Positions 8,783 through 17,707 are shown, counted from the first letter of the stretch. The stretch is 64,000 bases of DNA from Paraburkholderia youngii (GCF_013366925.1 NZ_JAALDK010000001.1:3713165-3777164), one strand, 5' to 3'. Program-made: numbers and translations. Notes: generated by a model from the sequence alone, not told the origin.

Positions 8783-9688
8783 TCACCGTCGCCACGGTGG
8801 CAGCGGCCTGAAGCGGCTTTGCAGATACTGCATGAAATGGCGCGTGCGCGCCGGCAGCCCCGTGCGCTGATGCGTGAGGGCGATCACGTTCGCATCCGGC
8901 GCTTTCCAGCCCGGCAGCAGACGCACGAGTTTGCCCTTCGCAAGGTCGTCTGCGACGTCCCATTCGGAGCGCAGAATCACGCCGCGTCCCTCGCAGGCCC
9001 ATTGGCGGATCACGTCACCGTCGTTGCAGCTCAGATGCGCGGACACGCGCACGCTGCGGCGCGTGCGGCCCTTGCTGAACTGCCACAGCGACACGTCCTC
9101 GTTGTTTTCGCGCAGCACGATGCAAGGCAGCCGGCTCAACGCTTCCGGCGATTCGGCTTGGCCGATTCGCTTGACGAGCGCGGGCGCCGCGCAGACGAAA
9201 CGCGCGTTCGGCGCGATCGTATAGCCGATCAGGTTCGACAGCGGCAGTTCGCCGATATGCACGACGATATCGAAGCGATCGAGCGTTTCGGTCAACGGCC
9301 GGTCGGACAGCGTCAGCGCGACGACGATATCGGGGTTCTGGCGCTGGAACTCGCCGATCAGCGGCGCCAGATGGCGTCGTCCGAAACCGAGCGGCGCATT
9401 GATCTTCAGCGTGCCGACGAGGCCGCCGCGGCGAGTTTGCAGATCGTCGAACAACGCATCGAACTGCGCGATCAGCTCGGCGCCGCGCTCGCACAGCAGC
9501 AGGCCTTCGTCGGTGAATTGCAGTCGTCGCGCGCTGCGGTTCACGAGCTGCGCGCCGAGCTTCCTTTCGAGTTGCTGCAGACGCTGCGTGACCGCCGACG
9601 GCGACAGCGCGAGCCGCCGCGCGGCGGCGATCAGGCTGCCGCTCGCGCGCAGTGTGAGCAGGAAGCGGATATCGGCCGAATCGTTCAT
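8783..9688 (-). CDS. LysR-family transcriptional regulator
   Basis: This is a LysR-type regulator of 301 residues from ATG 9688. An in-frame TTG at 9706 would add six residues. The N-terminal winged HTH is clear: RASGSLIAAARRLALSPSAVTQRLQQLERKLG (about 15-46), followed by LVNRSARRLQFTDEG. The C-terminal half is the periplasmic-binding-protein-like effector domain, with RGVILRSEWDVADDLAKGKLVRLLP, the pattern of CrgA/DmlR-type members. It is divergent from the sulfotransferase-like gene at 9806, a 117-bp gap. Target genes are not evident. Confidence 0.88.
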   Translation of the reverse strand: MNDSADIRFLLTLRASGSLIAAARRLALSPSAVTQRLQQLERKLGAQLVNRSARRLQFTDEGLLLCERGAELIAQFDALFDDLQTRRGGLVGTLKINAPLGFGRRHLAPLIGEFQRQNPDIVVALTLSDRPLTETLDRFDIVVHIGELPLSNLIGYTIAPNARFVCAAPALVKRIGQAESPEALSRLPCIVLRENNEDVSLWQFSKGRTRRSVRVSAHLSCNDGDVIRQWACEGRGVILRSEWDVADDLAKGKLVRLLPGWKAPDANVIALTHQRTGLPARTRHFMQYLQSRFRPLPPWRR

Positions 9689-9805
9689 GAGGGGAGGTGG
9701 GTGCAATGGCGGAGCGTGGAATCCAGCAGCATAATGCGTCCCGATCGATCACAGGGTAAAGTGGCGCTTCCGGTCTATCGATTCAATCATTGGAAGAGAA
9801 GTCCC

Positions 9806-10885
9806 ATGTCGTTGCCTCATGAGTCGTCCGCGAACGGCGCAGCGCCCAATACTCCGCTGAAACAGGCGGTTTTTCTGCATACGGGCTGGCGCAGCGCGGG
9901 CACGTGGGTGTGGTCGCGGCTGCGCGAGCTCCAAGGCGCGGCCGGTTTCTACGAGCCGCTCAGCAACGTGCTCGCCGATCTCAAGCTCGCCGACGTGCCC
10001 GCCTCGCGGCCGACCTTGACCTCGGGGCACCCGCCGCTCGCCGCGCCATACTTCGACGAATACCGGCCGTTTTTGCGCGAAGACGCGCGCGGCGTCGCGG
10101 GTTACGACCGGCGCTTCAGCATCGATCGCTTTACGCGCGAGCCCGATGCGACATTCCCGTCACTGCAGGCCTATTTGCGCGCGCTGAGCGCACACACGAT
10201 CGAGCAGGGCCGCGTGCCCGTGTTCAAGTTTTGCCGCACGGGCGGTCGTCTGCCGTGGCTGAAGCGCGCGTTTGCCGGGGCGCTGCACGTGGGTGTGCTG
10301 CGCAATCCCGCGTCGCAGTTCGCGTCGGGTTGGCTGCTGCGGCAGCAATGGAGCAATGCGTTTTTTGTCGCCGCGCCGTTTCGCGTGCTCGGACTGAATC
10401 AGATCGATCCGCTGGTGAGCGAGGCGATCGGCGTGTGCGGCGTGCGCCTGCCGCCGCTGCCGCCGATGCCTGATGACGCCTATGCGGTCGCGTGCGAGCA
10501 GTTCGCGCGCACGGTGGACAGCGACAACGCGTATCGCGCGTTCATCGCGTTGTGGATTCTCTGCGCGCTGCGCATGGGTGAGGGCGTCGATCTGCTGATC
10601 GATATGGAGCGGCTCGGCGAGTCACGCGACTACGCGACCAGTCTGAGCGCCGCGTTCGACGCGCAATGCGGCTTGGCACCCGACTTCACGAGCGCGCGCG
10701 ATCTGGTCGTTGAAACGCGGCGCAGCGCGGCGCGCATGACGGGCATCGACGGCGGCGCGTTGCGCGCCGTGCACTCCGCCGCGCTGAAATTTCTGAAGGC
10801 GCAGCCGGGTGTCGACCCGGCCTTCGTCGAGGTGGTCCGCCACAAAATGGTGCTGGCCAACGAGCTGACCGAAACGTGGCGCTAG
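9806..10885 (+). CDS. Sulfotransferase-like P-loop protein
   Basis: This 359-residue protein has an N-terminal FLHTGWRSAGTWVWSRL segment (about 17-33) that resembles the PAPS 5'-phosphosulfate loop of sulfotransferases. It is followed by FYEPL, and a later GVLRNPASQFASGW resembles the 3'-phosphate-binding RxP..RxxS block. The start ATG 9806 follows GGAAGAGAAG. A continuous upstream extension of the frame is the antisense of the LysR gene and is rejected. The stop overlaps the convergent aroQ stop by four bases. Acceptor and true activity are unknown; the family call rests on these two motifs. Confidence 0.6.
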   Translation: MSLPHESSANGAAPNTPLKQAVFLHTGWRSAGTWVWSRLRELQGAAGFYEPLSNVLADLKLADVPASRPTLTSGHPPLAAPYFDEYRPFLREDARGVAGYDRRFSIDRFTREPDATFPSLQAYLRALSAHTIEQGRVPVFKFCRTGGRLPWLKRAFAGALHVGVLRNPASQFASGWLLRQQWSNAFFVAAPFRVLGLNQIDPLVSEAIGVCGVRLPPLPPMPDDAYAVACEQFARTVDSDNAYRAFIALWILCALRMGEGVDLLIDMERLGESRDYATSLSAAFDAQCGLAPDFTSARDLVVETRRSAARMTGIDGGALRAVHSAALKFLKAQPGVDPAFVEVVRHKMVLANELTETWR

Positions 10886-11319
10886 CCCGCCGCCGACACC
10901 GCCGCGCGCAGTCCGAGCAGATAGCTGTCCACGCCGAAGCCGCAAATCTGCCCTTTGACGATCTCCGCGAACACCGACTGATGCCGGAACGCTTCGCGCG
11001 CGTGAATGTTCGACATGTGGATCTCGACCACCGGGACGGTCAGGATCGCGAGTGCATCGCGAATGCCATAGCTGTAGTGCGTCCATGCGCCGGCATTGAT
11101 CAGCACGCCGTCGGCGTTGTCGGTGAACGCCTGGTGAATGCGCTCGCACATCGCCGCTTCGCTATTGGTCTGAAAGCTGTCGACCCGCACGCCGAGCTCG
11201 TCGCCGAGCGCGCGCAGCCGTGCGTCGATTTCTTCGAGCGTGATGGTGCCGTATTGCGCGGGATCGCGCTTACCGAACATGTTGTGGTTGATGCCGTGCA
11301 GCATCACGAATGTTTTCAT
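10882..11319 (-). CDS. aroQ: Type II 3-dehydroquinate dehydratase
   Basis: This 145-residue small dehydratase interconverts 3-dehydroquinate and 3-dehydroshikimate. The family motifs are FGKRDPAQYG (catalytic Arg and Tyr), INAGAWTHYSYGIRDAL (His) and VEIHMSNIHAREAFRHQS (substrate Asn, His and Arg). The canonical NPGAYTHTS is slightly altered to NAGAWTHYS. The start at ATG 11319 is behind AGGATGG. It is grouped with an oxidoreductase and a ShiA-like transporter and lies far from aromatic biosynthesis genes. This suggests a catabolic (quinate/shikimate) dehydratase, not the housekeeping enzyme. Confidence 0.85.
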   Translation of the reverse strand: MKTFVMLHGINHNMFGKRDPAQYGTITLEEIDARLRALGDELGVRVDSFQTNSEAAMCERIHQAFTDNADGVLINAGAWTHYSYGIRDALAILTVPVVEIHMSNIHAREAFRHQSVFAEIVKGQICGFGVDSYLLGLRAAVSAAG

Positions 11320-11371
11320 ATAGCCATCCTGAGTGATCAACTGAGTAGTATCGACGCGACTTCAGCTTGTT

Positions 11372-12442
11372 TTAGTGGACCGCCGCCGCGACAGCGCGGG
11401 TCGTATCGACGACCGCGCCGGTCCTCGCCGCTTCGACGATCGCCTCGGTGATACGCAGATTCTGCAAACCGTCCTGCGCGCTGACGAGCGGCGGCTCCTT
11501 GCCGTGAATCACGCGCACGAAATGCTCGAGCTGCAGCTTTAGCGGATCGTCGCGCGTCATGTCGGCGACGCTGACGTCGAACGGCTTCCACCACGAGCGG
11601 TCCGCGGCTTTAGCATAAGTCTTCAGACGCATCGTCGGTACCGCGAGCGAGCCGAAGGTGCCCGCGATCACGTAGCAGTCTTCGTCCGGATACGACGGAT
11701 AGGCCTTGTTCTCTTGTGATGTTTGCTCCCAGCTGCGCGCGCTCGCGGCGGTATCGGACAGCATGAAGCTGCCGAGCGCGCCGTTCGCGAAGCGCAGGTT
11801 GATCGCGACCGTATCCTCGACCGGAAAGCCGCGCGTGGCATGCGACGAGAAGGCCTGCACGGCGACGATGTCGCCGCACAGCATGCGCAGGTTGTGCACC
11901 TCGTGAATCATGTTCAGCAGGATCGGACCGCCGCCGGGCTGGCGCCGCCACTCGGCGTCGGCGAAGTACTCGTCGGGTTTGAAGAACACCGCGCTGCCCA
12001 TCACCGCGACGAGCTTGCCGAGCCGTCCCTCGTCGATCAGCTGCCGCGCGCGCGCCATGATCGGACTGTGCGCGCGATGATGGCCGATCAGCAGCGGCAC
12101 GCCGCTGCGCTCGGCGTCGGCGGCGAGCGTTTCCGCTTCGTCGACGCTCGGCGCGATCGGCTTTTCGAGCAGCGTCGGCACGCGCGCCGCGAGGCAACGC
12201 GACGCGTGTTCGACGTGCAGCTGGTTCGGCGTTGCGAGAATCACGCCGTCGGGGCGATCGCGTTCGAGCAGCTCGTCGAGCGTGCGGAACAGCGGCACGC
12301 CCGCCTCGGCCGCGAGCGCGGCGGCCGCGGGCGACGGATCGACGATCGCCGACAGCGTGCACGCGTCGCTTTGCTGCGCGACCGCCATATGAGCGCGGCC
12401 GATGTAGCCCGCGCCGGCGACGGCGATCCGGGTGCTGGTCAT
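11372..12442 (-). CDS. Gfo/Idh/MocA-family NAD(P)-dependent oxidoreductase
   Basis: This 356-residue dehydrogenase has an N-terminal Rossmann motif IAVAGAGYIGRAH (about 6-18) and the family EKP motif LLEKPIAPS (about 92-100), whose lysine is usually catalytic. The C-terminal substrate domain includes GGGPILLNMIHEVHNLRML. The family oxidises cyclitols and sugars. Next to an aroQ-type dehydratase and an MFS carrier, it could act on quinate, shikimate or a related cyclitol. It lies 52 nt upstream of aroQ and 50 nt downstream of the MFS gene on the same strand, probably one operon. Confidence 0.82.
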   Translation of the reverse strand: MTSTRIAVAGAGYIGRAHMAVAQQSDACTLSAIVDPSPAAAALAAEAGVPLFRTLDELLERDRPDGVILATPNQLHVEHASRCLAARVPTLLEKPIAPSVDEAETLAADAERSGVPLLIGHHRAHSPIMARARQLIDEGRLGKLVAVMGSAVFFKPDEYFADAEWRRQPGGGPILLNMIHEVHNLRMLCGDIVAVQAFSSHATRGFPVEDTVAINLRFANGALGSFMLSDTAASARSWEQTSQENKAYPSYPDEDCYVIAGTFGSLAVPTMRLKTYAKAADRSWWKPFDVSVADMTRDDPLKLQLEHFVRVIHGKEPPLVSAQDGLQNLRITEAIVEAARTGAVVDTTRAVAAAVH

Positions 12443-12492
12443 GAGCGGGTTCCCTGAAAGTACTGATTAGACGCGCTAACCGGCAAGCGGGC

Positions 12493-13896
12493 TCAAGCAA
12501 CGGCCTTTTTTCCCGCGGCCATGCTTTGCGCGCGCATCGTTTCGTAGCTGAGCTTGTCCATCGGCACGACGTTCTTTTCGCCGAGGTCGCTGAGCCGCAC
12601 ACGGAAGTTCTCGCGCGCGCTCCATGCGGCGATCGCGCAGACGATCGTAATGCCGAACGTGATCGCGCCGATCGTCAGCGGCACGTTGTGCGATCCCGGC
12701 GGCGCGACGTACGCGAACAGAGCCGGCAGCAGCGCGGTGATCGTCGTGCCGATGTTCTGGCCGATCGCCATCGCGGAGACGCGCGAACGCGTCGGGAACA
12801 GTTCCGGGTAGAAGCTCGGGAAGATCGCGTTGTAGCCTTGATAGATGACGCCCCACATCAGGATCGACATCACCATCGCGAGCGGCACGTTGTGAATGCT
12901 GATCGCGTACAGATACGCGAAGGAAAGCAGCCCGGCGCCGAGCGAGCCGACGATGATCGGCAGACGCCGCCCGATCCGGTCGGACAGATTGCCCACGTAC
13001 GGAATCACCAGCACCGCGACGATGTTGCCGATCACCGGAATCCACAGATACAGGCTCTTCGAAAAGCCGATCCCGTACGATGGCTGCACCGCGTAGGCCG
13101 CGCCGAAAATCGTCGCGACGACCGGGATCACGTTCATCAGCGAGCACAGCACGACGCGCAGCATGTCGCGCCAGTTGTACTTGAACGCTTCGACGATCGG
13201 CGAGCGCGGCACACCGCCGCTCGCGCCTTCCTTCTCGAACGCCGGCGTTTCGTGGACTTCGCGGCGGATGATGTAGCCGGCGATCAGCACGATCGCGCTG
13301 AGCAGGAACGGAATGCGCCAGCCCCACGAGTTGAACGAGGCGTCGTCCATGTAATACGCGAGCGGCAGGAATACCGCGGCGGCGAGAATCTGGCCTGCCT
13401 GCACGCCTTGCAGCGTGAAGCTCGCGTAATAGCCGCGTCGTCCGAATGGCGCGTGCTCGAGGATCATCGAGCTGGCGCCCGAGATTTCACCAGCGACCGC
13501 GAAGCCCTGGATCAGCCGCAGCACGACGAGCAGCACCGGCGCAAGAAAGCCGATCTGGTGATAAGTCGGCAGCAAACCGACCGCCATCGTCGATAGGCCC
13601 ATCAGGAACATGCAGAGCAGCAGTACGTTCTTGCGGCCGTGTGTATCGCCCCAGTGCCCGAGCACGATTGCGCCGATCGGCCGCGCGACGTAGCCGACGC
13701 CGTAGGTTGCGAGCGATGCGACGATCGCGATCTTGGGGTTGCCGGAAGGGAAGAACAGTTGAGGAAAGATGAGCGCGGCGGCCTGCGCATAGATGAAGAA
13801 GTCGTAGTACTCGAGTGCCGAGCCGATCCAGCCGCTGGCGGTTGCCTTGCGCGCCTGCGAGCTATGCCCGCTACTTGCCGATGCGTTCGTTTGCAT
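12493..13896 (-). CDS. MFS metabolite:H+ symporter (ShiA-like)
   Basis: This 467-residue permease has about 12 hydrophobic segments. The MHS-family signatures are GSALEYYDFFIY in TM1 and the loop GHWGDTHGRKNVLL between TM2 and TM3, with a repeat GNLSDRIGRR in the second half. Members carry shikimate, proline/betaine, ketoglutarate or aromatic acids with protons. It is the first gene of the transporter-oxidoreductase-aroQ unit, divergent from a LysR gene across 283 bp. Transport of quinate, shikimate or a similar hydroaromatic is a reasonable inference. Confidence 0.85.
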   Translation of the reverse strand: MQTNASASSGHSSQARKATASGWIGSALEYYDFFIYAQAAALIFPQLFFPSGNPKIAIVASLATYGVGYVARPIGAIVLGHWGDTHGRKNVLLLCMFLMGLSTMAVGLLPTYHQIGFLAPVLLVVLRLIQGFAVAGEISGASSMILEHAPFGRRGYYASFTLQGVQAGQILAAAVFLPLAYYMDDASFNSWGWRIPFLLSAIVLIAGYIIRREVHETPAFEKEGASGGVPRSPIVEAFKYNWRDMLRVVLCSLMNVIPVVATIFGAAYAVQPSYGIGFSKSLYLWIPVIGNIVAVLVIPYVGNLSDRIGRRLPIIVGSLGAGLLSFAYLYAISIHNVPLAMVMSILMWGVIYQGYNAIFPSFYPELFPTRSRVSAMAIGQNIGTTITALLPALFAYVAPPGSHNVPLTIGAITFGITIVCAIAAWSARENFRVRLSDLGEKNVVPMDKLSYETMRAQSMAAGKKAVA

Positions 13897-14179
13897 GTCG
13901 TCTCCTGAATGGGAAATGTTTTTTGTCAGCTTCTACGGCTGAATCATTGGCGCTTTTAAACGGGCACCGCGCAAGCCAGGATTTTCCTGATCTCCTTGCC
14001 GCGGTGCAGCACAACGGCATGGTCGACGCATGTCATGCGCCGCCGCGGCGCACTGCGGGTTAACCATGTCTCAGCGCGCGGGGCATTGCATTCAGACCGG
14101 CATTCAAACGACCGGCCCTTGCCCAACCAATCCGTTGGAGCTAGGTTAATAGCGTTATGCGCCGACACAATGCGTCCAG

Positions 14180-15136
14180 ATGCAAAATCAGAATGCGCTC
14201 ACAGCCACGAATGAATCTTTCCTGCGCGATCTGCAGCTGTTCTGTCATATCGCGCGGCGCGGCAGTTTTGTCGCGGCCTCGACGGAGATGGGGCTGTCGC
14301 CGTCGCATGTGAGCAAGCGCATCGCAATGCTCGAAACCGGTCTGGGCGTGAAGCTCTTTCAGCGGACCACGCGCCGCGTCAGCGTAACGAGCGACGGCGA
14401 AGCCGCGCTGCAATGGGCGCAAAAAATCCTCGATGACGTGCAGGGCATGGCCGACGCGTTCGCCGATCGCCGCACCGAGCTGAGCGGCCTATTGCGCATC
14501 AGCACGAGTTTGCGGCTCGGCCGCAAGCACGTGTCGCCGATTCTCGCGATGCTGCGCGAGCGTCACCCGAACCTCGAAATCTGGCTCGAACTGCTTGATC
14601 GGCGCGCGGATGTGGTCGGCGAGAACTTCGATATCGACGTGCGCGTGGGCGAAGTGCAGGAGCCGCATCTGATCGCGCACAAGATGGTGGAGAGCGCGCG
14701 CATTCTGTGCGCGTCACCGGCTTATCTCGAGCAGCACGGTGCGCCGGTCGAACTCAACGATCTGACCGGCCACGATTGCCTGCTGTTTCGCGGCCGCGAC
14801 GACCGCTTCGGAGTCTGGCGTCTCAGTGGGCCGCACGGCGAAAAGAGCGTGAAGGTGACGGGCACGGTCGCGTCGAATCTGAGCGACATCGTCGTGCAGT
14901 GGGCGAAGCAGGGCTACGGGATCGTGATGGTGTCGGTCTGGGACGTGGCCGAGAGCCTGCGCGCGGGCGAACTGGTGCGCGTGCTGCCCGACTATCAGCA
15001 ATCCGCCGATGTGTGGGCGGTGACGGCCGAGCGCTTGTCGTCGTCGGCGCGGATTCAGGTGTGCATCGAGTTTCTCAGGGAGCAGCTGACACACGGACCG
15101 TATGCACTGGTGACGCGCGGCGTGGGCGGACTCTGA
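14180..15136 (+). CDS. LysR-family regulator, divergent from the MFS/oxidoreductase/aroQ unit
   Basis: This is a 318-residue LysR-type regulator. The winged helix spans RRGSFVAASTEMGLSPSHVSKRIAMLE (about 26-52), followed by LFQRTTRRVSVTSDG. The C-terminal domain contains GYGIVMVSVWDVAESLRAGELVRVLPDY, as in DmlR/CrgA-type regulators. It is divergently oriented to the MFS-led operon across 283 bp, the classic arrangement for a LysR activator of a catabolic operon. The inducer is unknown, but a hydroaromatic acid is plausible from the target genes. Confidence 0.88.
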   Translation: MQNQNALTATNESFLRDLQLFCHIARRGSFVAASTEMGLSPSHVSKRIAMLETGLGVKLFQRTTRRVSVTSDGEAALQWAQKILDDVQGMADAFADRRTELSGLLRISTSLRLGRKHVSPILAMLRERHPNLEIWLELLDRRADVVGENFDIDVRVGEVQEPHLIAHKMVESARILCASPAYLEQHGAPVELNDLTGHDCLLFRGRDDRFGVWRLSGPHGEKSVKVTGTVASNLSDIVVQWAKQGYGIVMVSVWDVAESLRAGELVRVLPDYQQSADVWAVTAERLSSSARIQVCIEFLREQLTHGPYALVTRGVGGL

Positions 15137-15175
15137 ACTGCGCCTGCCTGGGTCCGGCGCTCACCGCTTGCGTGC

Positions 15176-16525
15176 TTACACGCTCGATGCCGTATCCTCT
15201 TCCGCCGCGTCGAGCTCGCTGCGCTGAAGCGTCGTGACGGAGTCGGGAAACACCGTGGCGGCCGTGACGGGCCGCGGGTCTTCGATGCTATAACGCAGGC
15301 GCCAGCCTTCACGATAGAAGCGCAACTGCCGGTACCGCATCAGATAGACAAGACCGGCGAGCGCCGCGCCGAAGCCCGATGCCGCGCCGACGCCGAGCGC
15401 CCAGCGCGGGCCGAAACGGTCGGCGACCCAGCCGACCACCGGCGCGCCGAGCGGTGTGGTGCCGAGCGCGATTGCGAGCAGGATCGCGATGACGCGGCCG
15501 CGCATCGCGGGCTCGGTGGTCAGTTGCACGAGGCTATTGGTCGAGGTGGTGAAGGTCTGCGTCGACACGCCGATCACGACCAGCACGATGCCGAACAGCA
15601 CGTAGTTCGGCATCAGCGCGGCTGTCGTGCAGCCGATGCCGAATATCGCGCCCGCGCCGAGCAGCAGCCCGATGGTGGGCCGCGCGCGGCGCGCGGCGAG
15701 CAGTGCGCCGGTGACCGAGCCGATCGCCATCGTCGAACTGAGCAGGCCGTACTCGCTGGCGCCGGCACGGAACGCGGTGACGGACATCGTCGAGATGAAG
15801 ATCGGGAAGTTCAGGCCGAAGGTGCCGATCAGGAACAGCATCAGGAGCGCCGCCTTCAGATCGGGACGCGTCCACACATATTTGAAGCCTTCGACGAAGC
15901 TGCCGCGCGAGCGCACATTGCGCGGCTTGATATGCAACTGGTCGAGCCGCAGCATGCGCAGCGCGCCGAGCACCGCGACGAACGACAGCGCATTGATGAG
16001 AAACACCCAGCCGCTGCCCACCGACGCGATCAGCAGACCCGCGACCGCCGGGCCGAGCATACGCGCGGCGTTGAACGACGTGGAGTTCAGCCCGACCGCG
16101 TTGGCGAGATCGCGTTCGCCGACGAGGTCGGATACGAAGGTCTGACGCGCGGGGGAATCGAACGCGGTCACGCAGCCGAGCAGCCCCGCGAACACGTAGA
16201 CCTGCCATAGCTGCACGAGCCCCGTGACCGTGAGCAGACCGAGCGCCAGTGCCAGCGTGCCCATCGCCGTCTGCGTCGCGAACAGCAGTTTGCGGCGATC
16301 GAAGTGATCGGCCGCGTAGCCGGTGAGCGGCAGCAACAGCATCTGCGGGCCGAATTGCAGCGACATCACGATGCCCACCGCCGTCGCGTTGTGATGCGTA
16401 AGCTCGGTGAGCACGAGCCAGTCCTGTGCCGTGCGCTGCATCCACGTGCCGATGTTCGAGACGAGCGCGCCGCTCGCCCAGACACGATAGTTGAATATGC
16501 GCAGCGAACGGAACGTGGTGCTCAC
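15176..16525 (-). CDS. MFS transporter, EntS/MFS_3 type
   Basis: This is a 449-residue, roughly 12-helix exporter of the EntS/MFS_3 group. Family features include FRSLRIFNYRVWASGALVSNIGTWMQ at the N-terminus, QDWLVL, and FDSPARQTFVSDLV after TM4. The C-terminal cytoplasmic tail has about 50 polar residues. Relatives export siderophores or drugs, but many have no known substrate. The gene is convergent with the LysR gene that ends 40 nt away. An isochorismatase-fold gene lies 64 nt upstream on the same strand, so they may share a transcript. Confidence 0.83.
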   Translation of the reverse strand: MSTTFRSLRIFNYRVWASGALVSNIGTWMQRTAQDWLVLTELTHHNATAVGIVMSLQFGPQMLLLPLTGYAADHFDRRKLLFATQTAMGTLALALGLLTVTGLVQLWQVYVFAGLLGCVTAFDSPARQTFVSDLVGERDLANAVGLNSTSFNAARMLGPAVAGLLIASVGSGWVFLINALSFVAVLGALRMLRLDQLHIKPRNVRSRGSFVEGFKYVWTRPDLKAALLMLFLIGTFGLNFPIFISTMSVTAFRAGASEYGLLSSTMAIGSVTGALLAARRARPTIGLLLGAGAIFGIGCTTAALMPNYVLFGIVLVVIGVSTQTFTTSTNSLVQLTTEPAMRGRVIAILLAIALGTTPLGAPVVGWVADRFGPRWALGVGAASGFGAALAGLVYLMRYRQLRFYREGWRLRYSIEDPRPVTAATVFPDSVTTLQRSELDAAEEDTASSV

Positions 16526-16588
16526 GGCAGGGGTGTCCTCAACGCGGGGTGGACGGCATGCGGGTAGTGACTCGCTTCAATTCGGGCT

Positions 16589-17155
16589 TTAAGCACGCGA
16601 GCGTTCGAGCAGATCGAGCACTTCCTGCGTCGTGCCGGTTTCGCCGAGGCGCGGGAAGATGCGCGTGATGCTGTTGTTGTGCGCGTCGGCGTTCAGATCG
16701 GTCATCGCGTCGACGACGAGCGTGACGTTCAGGCCGGCCTCGATCGCGAAACGCGCGGTCGATTCGACGCCGATGCTGGTCGCGATACCGACGAGCACCA
16801 CTTGCGTGACGCCTTGTTGTTGCAGATACGAGGCCAGATCGGTGTTGGTGAAGGCGCCCCACGTGCGCTTCGTGACCAGATGGTCCGACGGCTGCTGTTT
16901 CAGTTCGGGCAGCAGATCGGCGAAACCGGCCGGGAAGTCGGCGGAGTGGCGACCTTGGTCGGTGCGGCCCGGTGCGCCGGCGGTGACGTTCACGAGCACG
17001 ACCGGCAGGCCGTGGCGGCGGAACGCGTCGAGCAGCGTAACCGAGCGTTCGACGATCTCGCCGGCCGGATGGGGCGCGGTGGGCAACGCGATGACGCCGC
17101 GCTGCAGATCGACGACGACCAGTGCGGTTTTGGCATCGAGGGTAGTGAGTGCCAT
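16589..17155 (-). CDS. Isochorismatase-fold hydrolase lacking the usual cysteine
   Basis: This 188-residue protein has the isochorismatase fold. Asp16 lies in LVVVDLQRGV and Lys96 in VTKRTWGAF, two of the usual catalytic triad. The third position, normally Cys in a TSICVEST context, is Gly129 in ATSIGVEST. Cysteine hydrolases (nicotinamidases, N-carbamoyl hydrolases) need this Cys, while true isochorismatases such as EntB/PhzD have Gly there. An ether- or vinyl-ether hydrolase chemistry is therefore more likely than amidase activity. It starts at ATG 17155, 45 nt after a MarR gene and probably under its control. Confidence 0.8.
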   Translation of the reverse strand: MALTTLDAKTALVVVDLQRGVIALPTAPHPAGEIVERSVTLLDAFRRHGLPVVLVNVTAGAPGRTDQGRHSADFPAGFADLLPELKQQPSDHLVTKRTWGAFTNTDLASYLQQQGVTQVVLVGIATSIGVESTARFAIEAGLNVTLVVDAMTDLNADAHNNSITRIFPRLGETGTTQEVLDLLERSRA

Positions 17156-17200
17156 GAGGTGCTCCTGCGAGTGGCGAGACGCGCGTGCGCGCATCGCGAG

Positions 17201-17653
17201 TTACAAATCGACGAGGCGTTTCAGCAGATCGACGCCCGTCGCGAGCTGTTGCTGTTCGGCTTGCGTGAAGCGGGTTTGAATCGTGCGGTACAGCCAGTCT
17301 TCGCGCGCCGCGCGGCTCGCCTTGACCTTCTTGCGAAAGGACGGAGTCAGCGATAGAACCGTCTGCCGTCCATCGTTGGGATCGGGCGCGCCGTTGACGA
17401 GCCCCGCGGCTTTCAATGCCGCGAGCGTTTCTCCCATCGACTGCGGACGCATGCCGTGCGCGCGCGCGAGCGCGGTGACCGTGGCCGGGCCTTCGCGTTC
17501 CAGCAAATTCAGCACCTGCACCTGCGACGGCGTGAAGTCGCCGACGTGCGACTCTTCGCGCAGACGCCGGCGTAGCTTGCCCACCAGCACGCGCAGGTCT
17601 TCGGCCAGCGTATGGAGTTCTTCCTGCGTAACGGGGAGAGGGGACTTGCTCAT
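17201..17653 (-). CDS. MarR-family transcriptional regulator
   Basis: This is a 150-residue MarR-type repressor. The winged-helix core runs FTPSQVQVLNLLEREGPATVTALARAHGMRPQSMGETLAAL (about 41-81), with the wing PDPNDGRQTVLSLT. ATG 17653 was chosen because the upstream extension to 17836 is arginine-rich and unlike the family. A long dyad lies 29 nt upstream of the start. It likely regulates itself and the isochorismatase-fold gene 45 nt downstream. Confidence 0.87.
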   Translation of the reverse strand: MSKSPLPVTQEELHTLAEDLRVLVGKLRRRLREESHVGDFTPSQVQVLNLLEREGPATVTALARAHGMRPQSMGETLAALKAAGLVNGAPDPNDGRQTVLSLTPSFRKKVKASRAAREDWLYRTIQTRFTQAEQQQLATGVDLLKRLVDL

Positions 17654-17681
17654 GCGATGAGCTCGCGCGATGACATGATCT

Positions 17682-17707
17682 GAAGGTATCCTGCTAAGGC
17701 TACCTTC
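17682..17707. promoter_or_regulatory. Dyad operator upstream of the MarR gene
   Basis: GAAGGTATCC (17682-17691) and GGCTACCTTC (17698-17707) are inverted repeats with nine of ten matching positions, separated by six bases; the outer seven bases match perfectly. The dyad is 29 nt upstream of the MarR start codon, where an autoregulatory operator would be expected. Binding by this MarR protein is inferred only from location and symmetry. Confidence 0.55.

Noticed and set aside
8654..9805. Long N-terminal extension of the sulfotransferase-like gene
   Set aside because: The extension is antisense to the LysR gene. The ATG at 9806 has a ribosome site and begins the family-like sequence.
12526..13596. 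356-codon open frame on the plus strand
   Set aside because: It is the antisense shadow of the ShiA-like MFS gene; composition is Arg/Asp/His-rich without a fold.
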